Assembly: GCA_035610835.1 (NCBI GenBank)
Contig: CM069456.1
Coordinates: 28,216,234-28,280,233 of the forward strand
Direction of reading: 5' to 3'
Origin: Ophiura sarsii
Lineage: Eukaryota; Echinodermata; Ophiuroidea; Amphilepidida; Ophiuridae
Length of the DNA: 64,000 nucleotides
The notes beneath the pieces were generated by a model that made no database searches, was not told the origin of the DNA, and saw only the letters and a program-made list of their open reading frames with translations. The translations under genes were made by a program, and so were the position numbers. Below, in pieces: positions 50,201-56,721 of this stretch. How positions within the stretch are numbered: the first letter of the stretch is position 1; each line of letters starts with the position of its first letter.

Positions 50201-50256
50201 CCGAATACGGCAACATTCCAAAGACACGGTCACACATGTATAATGAATCGACGTAG
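17018..50256 (+). CDS. VWA7-like: VWA7-like transmembrane protein, 18 exons (whole gene span)
   Basis: Joining 18 exons by GT-AG sites and phase gives 3,291 nt, 1,096 residues plus stop, with every junction in frame. The order is: signal peptide (1-25), a conserved VWA7-type N-terminal region (26-324) with WHFNAE, SFYSNTDWVEL, KCSHGG, GGINK and PHH motifs, a VWA domain (about 345-490) with an intact MIDAS start DVSGS (354-358), GGGDCPE (420-426) and FTDAD (448-452), a polybasic RRRRD site (498-502), beta-rich regions (503-870), a cysteine-bearing membrane-proximal region (871-975), a Thr/Pro-rich stalk, a TM segment (1024-1047) and a 49-residue tail with NPTY and YGNI. Vertebrate VWA7 is shorter (about 890 residues by recollection) and nearly tailless, so the tail is notable. 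The ATG at 17018 was chosen because it directly precedes a hydrophobic signal; upstream in-frame codons lack an ATG. The role is probably cell-surface adhesion or metal-dependent ligand binding. Family assignment is by recognised motifs; function is inferred. Confidence 0.88.
17553..21178 (+). repeat. 184-bp satellite array, plus orientation (intron 1)
   Basis: About 20 tandem units. The typical unit is 184-185 bp, carries two short internal repeats (ACGGCACAACGGCACAAA and ACGGCAAAACGGCACAAA) and the landmarks CCTAGAATGTTCCGGTACCC and TTCACAGCCATGTTCATG. From about 18.6 to 21.18 kb the units are nearly identical; the first kilobase is divergent and mixes full units with shortened ones in a repeat of about 407 bp. 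Each unit opens short frames, but 184 is not a multiple of 3, so these are incidental. Confidence 0.95.
21330..21665 (-). mobile_element. Non-LTR retrotransposon 3' fragment
   Basis: Minus-strand translation gives ERICMSCNLNVIEDEFHFIM and KCPLYNDMR, the CxxC...HF...C C-terminal knuckle of many LINE RTs. A CAAA tetranucleotide repeat at 21323-21345 may be the tail. It lies in the spacer between the two satellite arrays. Confidence 0.65.
22300..23780 (+). repeat. Degenerate interspersed AAGGGCAC / TATCTGGATT motif region
   Basis: The spacer between the satellite arrays repeats a loose motif, TTAAGGGCACNTGG followed by GTATCTGGATT, more than ten times (e.g. near 22324, 22345, 22527, 23175, 23208, 23232, 23425, 23487, 23560, 23763). 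No gene seen. Probably an old, diverged minisatellite. Confidence 0.55.
23791..25782 (-). repeat. Same satellite, inverted array (intron 1)
   Basis: About 11 units of the 184-bp satellite in reverse orientation (AACATTCTAGGTTTGTGCCG, AACATGGCTGTGAAAA). Two subtypes alternate irregularly: one with GTAATTCCAAATATCATGG, one with GTGTTTATAAATACCATGG; both also occur in the plus array. Shortened units occur at about 25253 and 25506. Confidence 0.93.
26083..26205 (+). CDS. VWA7-like: VWA7-like exon 2 (residues 92-132)
   Basis: Acceptor TTCTATTCTAG, donor AAG|GTACT, phase 1 to phase 1. Encodes GVSSAKLELAIEQIISANVE and then EWHFNAEQITQ, matching the VWA7 N-terminal segment (AN...LHFDAE...QG). A LINE poly-A tail lies about 30 bases past the donor. 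Confidence 0.85.
26237..28888 (-). mobile_element. 5'-truncated L1/Tx1-type LINE with intact RT frame
   Basis: An uninterrupted 758-residue frame (28882 down to 26606) holds a reverse transcriptase: KSPGYDGLTTEFYKHFW (23-39), NWRPITL, FLDFSKAFDSID (152-163), GVRQGCPLSALLF (210-222), YADD (259-262) and a C-terminal CxxC...H...C knuckle (CDICNEKDYVEHFFFFC). The KSPGxDGLxxEFYKxFW form is typical of L1/Tx1-clade elements. Endonuclease and ORF1 are missing, so it is 5' truncated; a poly-A tail appears as the T13 run near 26237-26249. It lies antisense in intron 2 of the VWA7-like gene. The long open frame suggests recent insertion. Confidence 0.85.
28895..31230. mobile_element. Nested foldback complex (intron 2)
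   Basis: Outer arms of about 430 bp (28895-29335 and 30765-31230) are inverted: CATACTGTAC, TTAGATCATAAATATCGG and GATTTCACCTTTTTGACAAA recur reversed at the right. An inner inverted pair (29345-29530 and 29800-29990) carries GACCACGTCTTTACCTGT and its inverse, and a third direct partial copy of the outer arm lies at 29580-29720. A CR1/L2 LINE end sits between. A short solo end of the family is at 61595-61665. Confidence 0.8.
29985..30755 (+). mobile_element. 3' end of a CR1/L2-type LINE
   Basis: Encodes the C-terminal part of a CR1/L2-group RT (SRLDSCNCLLYGLPD, LQRVQNSAARLVTG, LKDLHWLPI, WNALPEHVRRA, SFKTSLKTYLF) ending at 30455. It is followed by an AT-rich 3' UTR, a terminal hairpin GCGCCTC...GAGGCGC (30683-30715) and a short TTA repeat tail (about 30734-30752). 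It sits inside a larger foldback whose arms lie at 28.9 and 31.2 kb. Confidence 0.85.
31637..31965. mobile_element. Foldback family A, short full copy (intron 2)
   Basis: Arms start TACACCTAGCACAAAAA and end TTTTTGTGCTAGGTGTA. Inside, GATGTTGGCTAATCC and CTCCGTAGTTTGA return inverted. Flanking TA suggests a Tc1/mariner-type mechanism (inference). No transposase. Confidence 0.8.
32184..32249 (-). repeat. tRNA-like relic (minus strand)
   Basis: Minus strand reads a T-arm TTGG-TTCGAGT-CCGA, an anticodon-like CTGC/GCAG stem and AGGA/TCCT ends. The D-arm is missing. Probably a tRNA-derived SINE piece; it lies in intron 2. Confidence 0.4.
32566..32775 (+). CDS. VWA7-like: VWA7-like exon 3 (residues 133-202)
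   Basis: Acceptor CCATTTCAG, donor TTAG|GTAAGA, phase 1 to 1. Encodes the hallmark LHMYQSFYSNTDWVEL segment, corresponding to the conserved DFYSHSNWVEL of VWA7. Confidence 0.88.
33032..33110 (+). CDS. VWA7-like: VWA7-like exon 4 (residues 203-228)
   Basis: Acceptor AAACAAACAG, donor GGCAG|GTAAGG, phase 1 to 2. Encodes a short cysteine pair, DQNTCRNC, matching the CxxC of the VWA7 N-terminal region. Confidence 0.82.
33360..33560 (+). repeat. Three-unit minisatellite (intron 4)
   Basis: Three direct units of about 60-74 bp, each beginning GGGCGGAT or GGGCAGAT, then ACTAATT...ACATG and AACATAA. Confidence 0.7.
34576..34673 (+). CDS. VWA7-like: VWA7-like exon 5 (residues 229-261)
   Basis: Acceptor TTGATTTTCAG, donor GAAA|GTAAGT, phase 2 to 1. 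Encodes RPEGDCAYN...VYLTSGF; the LTSG(Y/F)F motif is conserved in VWA7. Confidence 0.82.
35195..35456. mobile_element. piggyBac-like non-autonomous element (family B), intron 5
   Basis: TTAACACTTTCCATGCGGC on the left; GCTGCGTGGAAAGTG followed by TTTA (a mutated TTAA) on the right. A family A foldback begins 13 bases later. Confidence 0.75.
35470..36077. mobile_element. Foldback family A, long full copy (intron 5)
   Basis: A 608-bp palindrome-like element: TACACCTAGCAC...GTGCTAGGTGTA. Arms continue with TGACCAGGTGCTTTGAGGTT, CTCATTCAACAAAATCGAAT and GACCGCGCATGCAACAGAAA, each returning inverted on the right side. It ends 55 bases before exon 6. Confidence 0.85.
36132..36320 (+). CDS. VWA7-like: VWA7-like exon 6 (residues 262-324)
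   Basis: Acceptor CCTATACAG, phase 1. Encodes YFGKCSHGGPND, GGINKEG, APHHYHHVEAAELAIL and YFMSP, a very clear VWA7 signature. The donor CCGG|GTATTT is weak; it was chosen because phase 1 then joins exon 7 in frame. A foldback element ends 55 bases before the acceptor. Confidence 0.82.
36394..36622. mobile_element. hAT-like non-autonomous element (intron 6)
   Basis: Ends CAGTGGCGTAGCTAGG and AGCTACGCCACTG, with a perfect 8-bp duplication GGCTAATC at 36386-36393 and 36623-36630, the hAT length. The interior has three poly-G runs of about 10-13 bases. A solo end of the same type (AAGCTACGCCACTG) is at about 15960. Confidence 0.85.
37322..37534 (+). CDS. VWA7-like: VWA7-like exon 7 (residues 325-395), start of VWA domain
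   Basis: Acceptor TGCGCATTTCAG, donor CCTG|GTAAGT, phase 1 to 1. Encodes EHGLLNNSGEEAFRKLLNL and then LAFVIDVSGSM, the first MIDAS loop (D354, S356, S358), and ends at YNYVVVPFNDP. An open frame continues upstream of the acceptor but does not resemble the family. Confidence 0.88.
37800..38455. mobile_element. Non-autonomous DNA element with 5-bp CTTAC duplication (intron 7)
   Basis: TIRs of about 40 bp start CAGTCAGCTGTAGAACGGGA and return as CCCCGTTCTACAGCTGACTG. CTTAC at 37795-37799 and 38456-38460 forms a target duplication. 656 bp, no coding frame. Superfamily not assigned. Confidence 0.82.
38511..38925. repeat. Array of 20-bp palindromes, family J copy 1 (intron 7)
   Basis: Bounded by GGAAAAGTGTACTATTAGGT and its inverse GGACCTAAAATACACTTTTC. 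Inside are nine variants of CCAGTATCGNNCGATACTGG, 26-50 bases apart. Several are perfect palindromes with a changing central dinucleotide (TC, TT, AC). No ORF. Confidence 0.85.
39247..39275 (+). repeat. TATG tetranucleotide microsatellite
   Basis: Five or six TATG units in intron 7. Confidence 0.8.
39535..39664 (+). CDS. VWA7-like: VWA7-like exon 8 (residues 396-438), VWA domain
   Basis: Acceptor CTTTTTATCAG, donor AACAG|GTAAGC, phase 1 to 2. Encodes LNPYGGGDCPELANSGLEIAL; GGGDxPE is the VWA7-type second MIDAS region. Confidence 0.88.
39879..40168. mobile_element. Foldback with GAGTGGAA / TTTCACTC modules (intron 8)
   Basis: Left AGGTACTCTCTAAATGTAAA and right TTTACATTTAGAG...GTACCT are inverted. 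Between them AGAGTGGAA and TTCACTC motifs recur in both orientations; CAGGACAA and TTGTCCTG also pair. Confidence 0.75.
40280..40437 (+). CDS. VWA7-like: VWA7-like exon 9 (residues 439-491), end of VWA domain
   Basis: Acceptor CTTGATTTCAG, donor GACG|GTATGT, phase 2 to 1. Encodes SQIYVFTDADDKD with the third MIDAS aspartate (D450), then QERQCRVDYILTGDC. Confidence 0.87.
41783..42106 (+). CDS. VWA7-like: VWA7-like exon 10 (residues 492-599)
   Basis: Acceptor ATGATGACAG, donor ACTG|GTAGGT, phase 1 to 1. Opens with NSHHQRRRRDTVG, a furin-like RxRR site, then SSISEKSGGAVYE (the SGG motif that follows VWA in this family) and a beta-rich stretch with paired cysteines (GCCMAG). Confidence 0.86.
42626..42856 (+). 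CDS. VWA7-like: VWA7-like exon 11 (residues 600-676)
   Basis: Acceptor TTTCTTTCATTAG, donor GCTG|GTAAGT, phase 1 to 1. Encodes NPAVGLWTITLND (the GTWEI-type strand of VWA7), VEFSYQFLE and VGSPVAG, matching the LxxPVAG motif of the family. Confidence 0.86.
43060..43280. mobile_element. Short TIR element (intron 11)
   Basis: GCCCGCTTAGCAGCGCTATA at the left returns as TAGCGCTCCTAAGCGGGC at the right. About 220 bp, no coding. Confidence 0.65.
43621..43790 (+). CDS. VWA7-like: VWA7-like exon 12 (residues 677-733)
   Basis: Acceptor CGCTATTCCAG, donor AAC|GTAAGT, phase 1 to 0. Encodes a beta-sandwich-like segment ending FLATVIPPSN. Confidence 0.83.
44219..44333 (+). CDS. VWA7-like: VWA7-like exon 13 (residues 734-771)
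   Basis: Acceptor CCATTTGCAG, donor TCAG|GTACGT, phase 0 to 1. Encodes PFSFRLDGRDMEGNSLSRL, matching the PFxLxLxGxDxxGxxLxR motif of VWA7. Confidence 0.83.
44512..44583. repeat. Family J fragment (intron 13)
   Basis: ACACAATTTGGTGTTCCAG and one perfect palindrome with TC centre, matching the right part of copy 1. Confidence 0.7.
44922..45177. mobile_element. Harbinger-like non-autonomous element (intron 13)
   Basis: TTA duplications flank GGGGTCGTCCAAAATTATCG and its inverse TTATGGACGACCCC. Subterminal TTACGTACG motifs are repeated in both orientations. Confidence 0.78.
45966..45999. repeat. Family J single palindrome (intron 13)
   Basis: CTGTACTAGTATCGTTCGAT followed by ACCGAACAAC, one palindrome module with TT centre. 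Confidence 0.6.
45995..46245 (+). repeat. Low-complexity A-rich and ACAAG repeat (intron 13)
   Basis: AAATAAAA and AACAAGCACTAA units, a C16 run near 46157 and ACAAG pentamers. Confidence 0.8.
46405..46615 (+). CDS. VWA7-like: VWA7-like exon 14 (residues 772-841)
   Basis: Acceptor CATTATTTCAG, donor ATCAG|GTGACT, phase 1 to 2. Encodes PGGMQVIQFSLRNEG and a predicted beta-sandwich; NVS/NIT-type N-glycosylation sequons occur (GNITLS). Confidence 0.83.
46678..46700 (+). repeat. Poly-G run, 23 bases (intron 14)
   Basis: G23 starting 63 bases after the exon 14 donor, followed by two TAAGGGGG units. Confidence 0.9.
47411..47495 (+). CDS. VWA7-like: VWA7-like exon 15 (residues 842-870)
   Basis: Acceptor TGTACTACAG, donor GAG|GTAAGA, phase 2 to 0. 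Short Ser/Thr-rich exon (STLTASSSSGATTSLV). Too short to recognise alone; placed by phase continuity with its neighbours. Confidence 0.75.
47659..47882 (+). CDS. VWA7-like: VWA7-like exon 16 (residues 871-944)
   Basis: Acceptor TATTACAAAAG, donor TATGA|GTAAGT, phase 0 to 2. Encodes a region with three cysteines (C877, C886 and C896 by count), ELYRWGIVFEATEEGSG and an NTT glycosylation sequon. Confidence 0.82.
48054..48270 (+). CDS. VWA7-like: VWA7-like exon 17 (residues 945-1017), stalk
   Basis: Acceptor TTCTGTTTTCAG, donor GAA|GTAAGT, phase 2 to 0. Encodes GDCCCPLVTINIQDFYG and then a Pro/Thr-rich mucin-like stalk (PPPCLPQPPPRETTSTVKPT). Confidence 0.83.
49311..49641. repeat. Array of 20-bp palindromes, family J copy 2 (intron 17)
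   Basis: Bounded by GAAAAGTGTACATTAGGTCC and its inverse GTACACCTTTTCC. Holds eight CCAGTATCGNNCGATACTGG variants. Inverted relative to copy 1, sharing ACCAGTGGTGATTTGTC. Confidence 0.85.
50017..50256 (+). CDS. VWA7-like: VWA7-like exon 18 (residues 1018-1096), TM and tail
   Basis: Acceptor TTTTGTTTGCAG, phase 0, ends at TAG. Encodes the TM helix (LPLIVGLSVTGGLILVALLI onwards), a basic stop-transfer (ATRKSAK), and a tail with QNPTYEV (NPxY), EPEYGNI (YxN) and HMYNES. No convincing AATAAA was seen in the few hundred bases that follow. Confidence 0.85.
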   Translation, partial: SSRSSLPLIVGLSVTGGLILVALLITLLYLATRKSAKPNQIDVDGNQNPTYEVNETGVDDEPEYGNIPKTRSHMYNEST

Positions 50257-50534
50257 TACACTACTTCAATTGTTAATATCAATACGTGTTCTTACTACTC
50301 GTCCCGCGAAATTCAAACTCCTTCCTCATACATGTATTTGTAATCACCCCGGTTAAAAACTCTCAAAAAACACACGTTACGGTTCCATTGTGCAGAAGGA
50401 CATTACGCTTATTGCACTATCATACGCAGTTTGGATTTTGTTAATCCCACTTTAATTCCTAATCAAAAGCAGTGTTGATGATTAACCAGAATATGATGAC
50501 ATTCATCGAACACATGCACATCAATCACATTATA

Positions 50535-51010
50535 GTTAAGTTAAAAACCTCAATTCAGTGACCATTCTCTGGCTAGTAAGGTTTGACGATTGATTTGACT
50601 TATATGGACCTTTTAGAAAAAAATAGCCTCCATGTCCCTCACCAAAGTGTTGGGAACTCCCAGGAGACAGTAAAATCCACAATGGCCGCCATACAGGGAC
50701 ATACATACATACAGAGACGAGGAGCTGCAATAGCGAACGATCTGTCTCCCCAAGTGCACTTAGATATAGTTTCTTGAAGAAGTTGCATGTGTCCAGAACG
50801 AAGAGTGCGAGTTGGCACATAATTTGATAACAATTCAGATAAATATGATGGTGCAACATTGTTGATACATTTATATACAATCAGCAATAGTTTGAAAACA
50901 ATTCTCTGAGCGATAGGGAGCCAATGGAGTCCCTTTAAAATTGGCGTAATATGGTAAGATATTTTAGGAAATGTGAGTATGCGAGCTGCATTATAATGAC
51001 AACTTTTATG
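50535..51010 (-). mobile_element. CR1/L2-type LINE 3' fragment
   Basis: Minus-strand translation gives NAARILTF, ILKGLHWLPIAQRIVFKLLL, VAPSYLSELL and TLRS, the same C-terminal signature as the LINE at 30 kb. It then breaks into other frames. It begins 280 bases past the VWA7-like stop codon, pointing against that gene. Confidence 0.75.
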
Positions 51011-51011
51011 T

Positions 51012-51066
51012 TCCATTACTAGACGATACTGTTATACCGGTATCTGGGACTTAAAGTACACTTTTC
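51012..51066. repeat. Family J right-end fragment
   Basis: ACTAGACGATACTG, then GGTATCTGGGACTTAAAGTA and CACTTTTCT: the right terminus of family J, abutting a LINE fragment. Confidence 0.6.
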
Positions 51067-52994
51067 TCTATTTTCCTAATTAAGAATGATGAGTATTTAT
51101 GATTTCAACCAAAATACTATTAATGGTAGATGACATTATTGTTCAACTCTAAGTAGCATGGAATTTGAAATGTAGTTGGGCATATTATGTGTGCCCATGC
51201 AACTCATCTGCCTTTTATGTTTAGGAACATGCATCGTTACATGGCGTAACATAGGTTGAAATGTCGAAAAAAAACCTATTAATAAGAAGGATGAATAGCC
51301 ATCATTTCAACTAAACTGCACTATTGCCATAGATGGTGTGTTACATAAAACAATAATAGGATATTGAAAGGTAGTTAGATTAGATACATATACCCGTCTC
51401 TACGGTTTATCTCCTACATCAAAATAATAATGCAAACTTGCGAGAAGAAACTGACATTGCGGCTTTTTACATCGTACATCTTATTAATAATGACGAATAG
51501 CTACTACTACTTCATGTCCATGTGCACGATCGCGATGGTGAGTCTCGTAAAGCAATCGATAACAGAGATTGAAAGGTATCCGTAGATCCATACATTTGAG
51601 CACACAATGTTTGACTTTTCGTCACACGAGTAAGATAGTTTGAATTACAGCAAGAGAACAGAACTTGTAGCAGTATGCATGAAGTGTATGCTAGCTATGG
51701 ATGGCTTGTTCTTTGACAATGAAAACATGATATTTGAAAATACGTGTAATTTGATTTACTCGTGCACGTGTTTTGCATTTACATTTATGGTTAGGGCGTA
51801 CATCGTCACACGCACAGAAAGGTTAGATTGTATAGCAAACCAGAATAGTCAGAATCCCTGTATGATAATGCACATCTTATTAAGGAGGGTGAACATGTAT
51901 TAATTTAATTGAAGTGCACGAGCGCCGTAAATGGTGCGTTTCACACTACGTAATGACATGACATTAAACATAAGTGAAGATAGATTTATCGTTCCCGCAA
52001 TATTACGGTTAGGTAGCTTACATCGATACACGCCGAAAATAGTAGAAACTGATGACAACTGCCATTTAACGTCACTTATGTAATATATTTACAAAAGAGT
52101 GTGAATTGTTATATATAAATGTAGAGCGTGATCATTCAAAGGTGAGTTTCGGGTGGGGGAGGGGGAGGGGTGGCTCGTTTTTGTCATGAAATAGTTAGAG
52201 AGATAAATGGTATCATTTGAAACCAATATCGCTAATGCTCACAAACGTAACATTTGGTGGTATCAAACACTCCAATCTGATATTAGTAAGAATGGTTATA
52301 AACGCAACCTCAATTGCGTTGAGATCGGTTCGAGGAGTCTTGTCACTGGTTAGAATCTGAAGAGGCTGCGTACTGCGTCTAGGTTTGTCGGGTCTAAACT
52401 TTCCAATTTTTTCGCTGTGCAGTTACACGATCTGTAACGCTCCAATCGAGTCCCGAACGGGACACAGCCCCGTGTCTAAAAGAATGACACAAAGGCCTTC
52501 ACGCAGTGCGCAACGACTTCAGGTCTCCGCCTTACCTGTTTCAAATATTTAATTATTCATATATAATTTTGATGTTTGTATTGTTTTTCCTGTCTTTCCC
52601 TGTATGTATATTGGTCGGTCAGTGCTGGTCATTGTCTGGTCAACATCGTGTCCTGGGTTTTATGTCCGGTCTTTTTATCAATTTTATTGTATTTTTAATG
52701 AATGAATAAGGAATGATGAAATATATATTATTTGCAAGCTTACACTAATTACTATGGCTTACAATCTTGTTTATCCATGGTAATGCAGATATTTAGATAT
52801 CATCCATTGCTTTCCATGTTCTTACAATTAAAATCGTGCTCTTATATCTAACCATACAATACGGAGAAAAGCATGTATTTATTTTGAGGATCATTTCCTG
52901 TTTCCGTTGTCCGAATTTGACCGCATCAGAAAAAAGTGAAACAGATATCAATTTTCATTTACTATAAATGTTTAGCTATAGTCATGACAGATGT
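51067..52994. other. Intergenic, no gene seen
   Basis: 52300-52700 has a GC-richer patch that could be an unrecognised repeat; no domain identified in any frame. Confidence 0.4.
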
Positions 52995-54632
52995 CTAGTT
53001 TAGTTTAGTTTAGTTTTATTTGGCATATCAAGACTCAGAGGTACAATACATCAGATCAAATATACAAATCTTAAAAAAAAATTATTAATAAATATATTAA
53101 TAAAAGAAAACATATAATGCCAAGGATAGCCCAAACAAAAACCTCTAAAAAAGGGCTTATTTCCATTGGGGTCCTTCAAATATTAAAACAGAACATTATA
53201 AAAACATCATATATATTTTCACGCAAATAATATTGCACTTTTTATGAAACAACTGCATATAAAAAAACCGGCTGAAAAATTTAGATAGAAAGTGACTTTT
53301 TACTGCCTTTTTGAACTGCCCGTGGGTTTTGGATATTTTAACCTGACTTGGTAGCAAATTCCATTCCCGAATACCAGTAAAGAAAAATGTATTGCACTGC
53401 TGAACTTTAGCTTTAGGAACCAGAAAATTTGTTGCACTGCCCCTAGTTTGTTTCTGTGGGTGTTGGACAATTTGGTAAAATGAGAATTCAGGTACTTCAG
53501 TTGCTATTTCATTATAGATTTTAAAAACATGATTGAGATTAAGTTGTTTAACTCTGTCTTCAACTTTCAACATTCCCAGCTTCTTAAATTCTACATCACC
53601 AATGTGGGACCTGGGCTCCAGCTTCAAAATGAAGCGAATCAACTTATTTTGCACAACTTGCAGCTTATTTTTCATCTTTGCAGAAAGTGAAGAAAACCAT
53701 GAAGAGCAACAATAATCAAAATTACATTGTATAAGGGCAGTGCAAAGGGTCTTACGAGATCTTTCATTCAAAAAATGACCTTGTATGTATAAGAAACTTA
53801 ATATACCGCAAGATTTTTTGACAACTGATTTTGCAACATTTTCACCACTGAGATTTTTATCGAGAGTAATCCCAAGGTATTTGATAGAGTTGGTAGGATT
53901 TGTAATTTTTCCATCACAAGAAACTTCGAACTTGTCCACCCTGCTCAGTTTAGGTTTAGATCCAAAAAGAATAGACTCTGTTTTGCCAAGATGTAAGAAC
54001 AATTTGTTGTCGATCAGCCATTGTCTACACGACTCAAGTTCTCTACTTAAAGTGTCAGAAATTACTTTTGGGTCTTTACCGGATGTTAAAAGGGCACTAT
54101 CGTCAGCATATAACAAATTTTTACAGTTAACGCTTGATGACATATCGTTAACATAACACAAGAAGACCCGCGGACCTACAATACTACCCTGTGGAACGCC
54201 ACATGATATATTCATGGGTTTGGATTCAACCTGATTTACAATAACAATCTGTTTTCTGTCAGATAAGTATGATTTGAACCATTTAACAGAGTCAATGTGA
54301 ATACCCATAGCTTGCAATTTGTTACAAAGTATGTCATGGTCTACTGTTTCAAATGCCTTCTGTAAGTCTAAGAGCACCATACCTGTGTATTTACCAGCAG
54401 CCATCTGGGATCTAATATAATCGGTGAGGTAAATAAGGCATGGTAGAGTATGAGCCTCTGATAACAGATTGCAGGCTATAAATCAAATTATTATCAGAAA
54501 GGTACATTTCAAGTTGGTTATACACTGCTTTTTCAATAATTTTGAGACAATGAACAATATGCTAACCGGTCTATAATTGCCAACATCGGATCTACTGTTC
54601 TTCTTGAATAAAGGCCTTATCTGCTGACATTT
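52995..54632 (-). mobile_element. 5'-truncated Jockey/CR1-group LINE, RT with upstream frameshifts
   Basis: A 402-residue frame (54404-53196) with DLQKAFETVDHDIL, CGVPQGSIVGPRVF, YVNDM, LLYADDSALL and KYLGITLDKNL motifs. Further RT sequence can be read upstream to about 54632 (FIQEE, KIIEKAVYNQLEMYL) but only through frameshifts. The 3' end near 52995-53025 carries repeated TTTAG units on the plus strand, a plausible short-repeat tail. The element is defective. Confidence 0.8.
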
Positions 54633-54698
54633 ATGTTAGCGATGTTATGAGGGAGGAAGTTAAACTTATTGAATGACCCTCGTAAATATAATGTTATT

Positions 54699-54749
54699 AA
54701 ACGTGACGTTGTTTTTCAACCAGTCTGGTGGAAAAACAACGTCACGTTT
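54699..54749. repeat. Perfect hairpin, 19-bp stem
   Basis: AAACGTGACGTTGTTTTTC and GAAAAACAACGTCACGTTT pair perfectly; the loop contains a further ACCAG/TGGT mini-stem. Confidence 0.8.
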
Positions 54750-55951
54750 TCAGAGACAGATGTCTAATTATTGTGTAGACATTTCTAATACTCGGATATA
54801 TTCTTAACTTCAATTTCCTGGGCATATAGTTAAGCTGACAATAATAACGAAGTAGTAGCCTTAAAAAGAAAACTATGTTAAAGATGTTTATCAACATGCA
54901 GATCTAACGGCGATCTGCCCTTTTCGTTGTGCATGTAGGCTATTGTGTTGAATATAGCATCTCGCCGCGAATCTCGTCATCGAAATGAGTAGAAACATCA
55001 GTTTTGCCACGCTGTTTTTAAATGTTTTCTTCTTCTTTATTTTGCTCGTTTTCAATGCCGTTTTCCTCACTAACTACTGAATTACTTTAGCTTGTGACCT
55101 TTTTAACGCCGTTTTAATCAATATACAACCAAGAAATCGTAATTTATTTAATAGCGTCCCAAATTGCGCGAATACACCTCTGAAAATAGGTCCCCGTTTT
55201 TGATTAATACAGTAATCAGAGCACTTACAAAATTATAAATATACTAAATTATAGCTTCTCTCTAGAAGAAATATAAACTGCAAATTGTGTAGAAATTTAT
55301 TAAATGCGAATTACGATATACTAAGGAAGTTGAAGCTAAAAGAATATGGCAAAGTTCAATTGACCCGTCACAATTTCCTCGAAACTCATATCACAGACAA
55401 AACGACTTTACATGGAAAATATCTGCGTTATTGCTTTTAGACATGATAAAGAGAAAGATTTTTACAAAACAACCATTTTTACTCAGGCAATCTTTATTCA
55501 ACAATTACAAGACCGTACAGAAATTCCAGGATACGGGATGGACGGATCCATCCCATACAGGAAAGACAAGGGACAACAACAACAATTATACATATATTAA
55601 AAGATTTACATACACGTACATCACAAGCCTACATAAAATAATTAAAACCGGAAACCAGCAGGAAATGGGGCCTGCCCTAAGTCTTAATATATGGACACTC
55701 TATCCAAGAAGGTTCGTGCCTTGCATTCCAAATTGCGTAACTACAGAGGAGAGCATTTTTAGATACATCATTAAAAACATTTTTAATTTATAGTAACATG
55801 AAACATGGCACAGTGTTCACTTCCTTTTGACATTTATTTTTGTACACAATGGCATAAGATTATGTAAATCATCCATCACGTTTTATAGTTGTTAACTATG
55901 AAATGAATGTTAAAAGGGCCATTGATCAACTTATATCTAGTCTAATCCATC

Positions 55952-56085
55952 TTATGGCAACCAAACATGGAAAGAGATCCAGGGGACAACCCAGGAAAGA
56001 CTACATCTGGATTATTACAGAGGACACCGGCTGAAGCGGACAAGATCTGAAGAATTGCATGAATGATAGAGCAGTGTGGAAGGCC
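55952..56085 (+). mobile_element. Relic of a LINE C-terminus (RTE-like)
   Basis: Plus-strand reading gives KHGKRSRGQPRKDY, a TGA, then CMNDRAVWKAT. This resembles the KRSRGRPxxRW...DRxxWRxL tail of RTE-like elements. Short and interrupted, so only a relic. Confidence 0.45.
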
Positions 56086-56721
56086 ACACTTTGTCCTTTA
56101 TATCTCAAATAAAATACAAGTATCTTTTGAACCCTTTTTGTAATTAGTAGATAACACGGACTAATTTATACATATACATACATTTAGCATGATAATAAAA
56201 TACACTGATTTTAATACCTTGTACACACTTCCCGCTTTTAAAATTTGCAATAATTGTTTCATACTGTCTTGAATATGGTCATATAAGATATGGACACATT
56301 AGCTACTGTATCACCTCGACAATATTTTCTTGTGACACTAACTAAAATACTACCAAATATGCAAACATACTCCTTGACCACTGAAACAAGGAGTGAAGTC
56401 ACCACTTATCCAGCATATATCGTGTACGCAATCCCAAAATATTGATGCACATCATTCGATACAGGGTGAACAAATCAGAGTATCCGACACATGGGCATTA
56501 CTCAGTGAGTTGACATAGTATGTAAACAAGTTATACAGGAATGAAACAAGGAATTCCAACCATCACTAATATAAGAGTAAACAAGCAGGCTCGCTTGTTA
56601 ATTATCAAGAATTACGAAAGCTACCAAATCCTTAAAGTAGCAATCCAGCAACATGCACGTCTTTTCACAATATGCGTCATTTAAACATAAAAAACTATGA
56701 ATACAATTTGTACCGTAAGAC

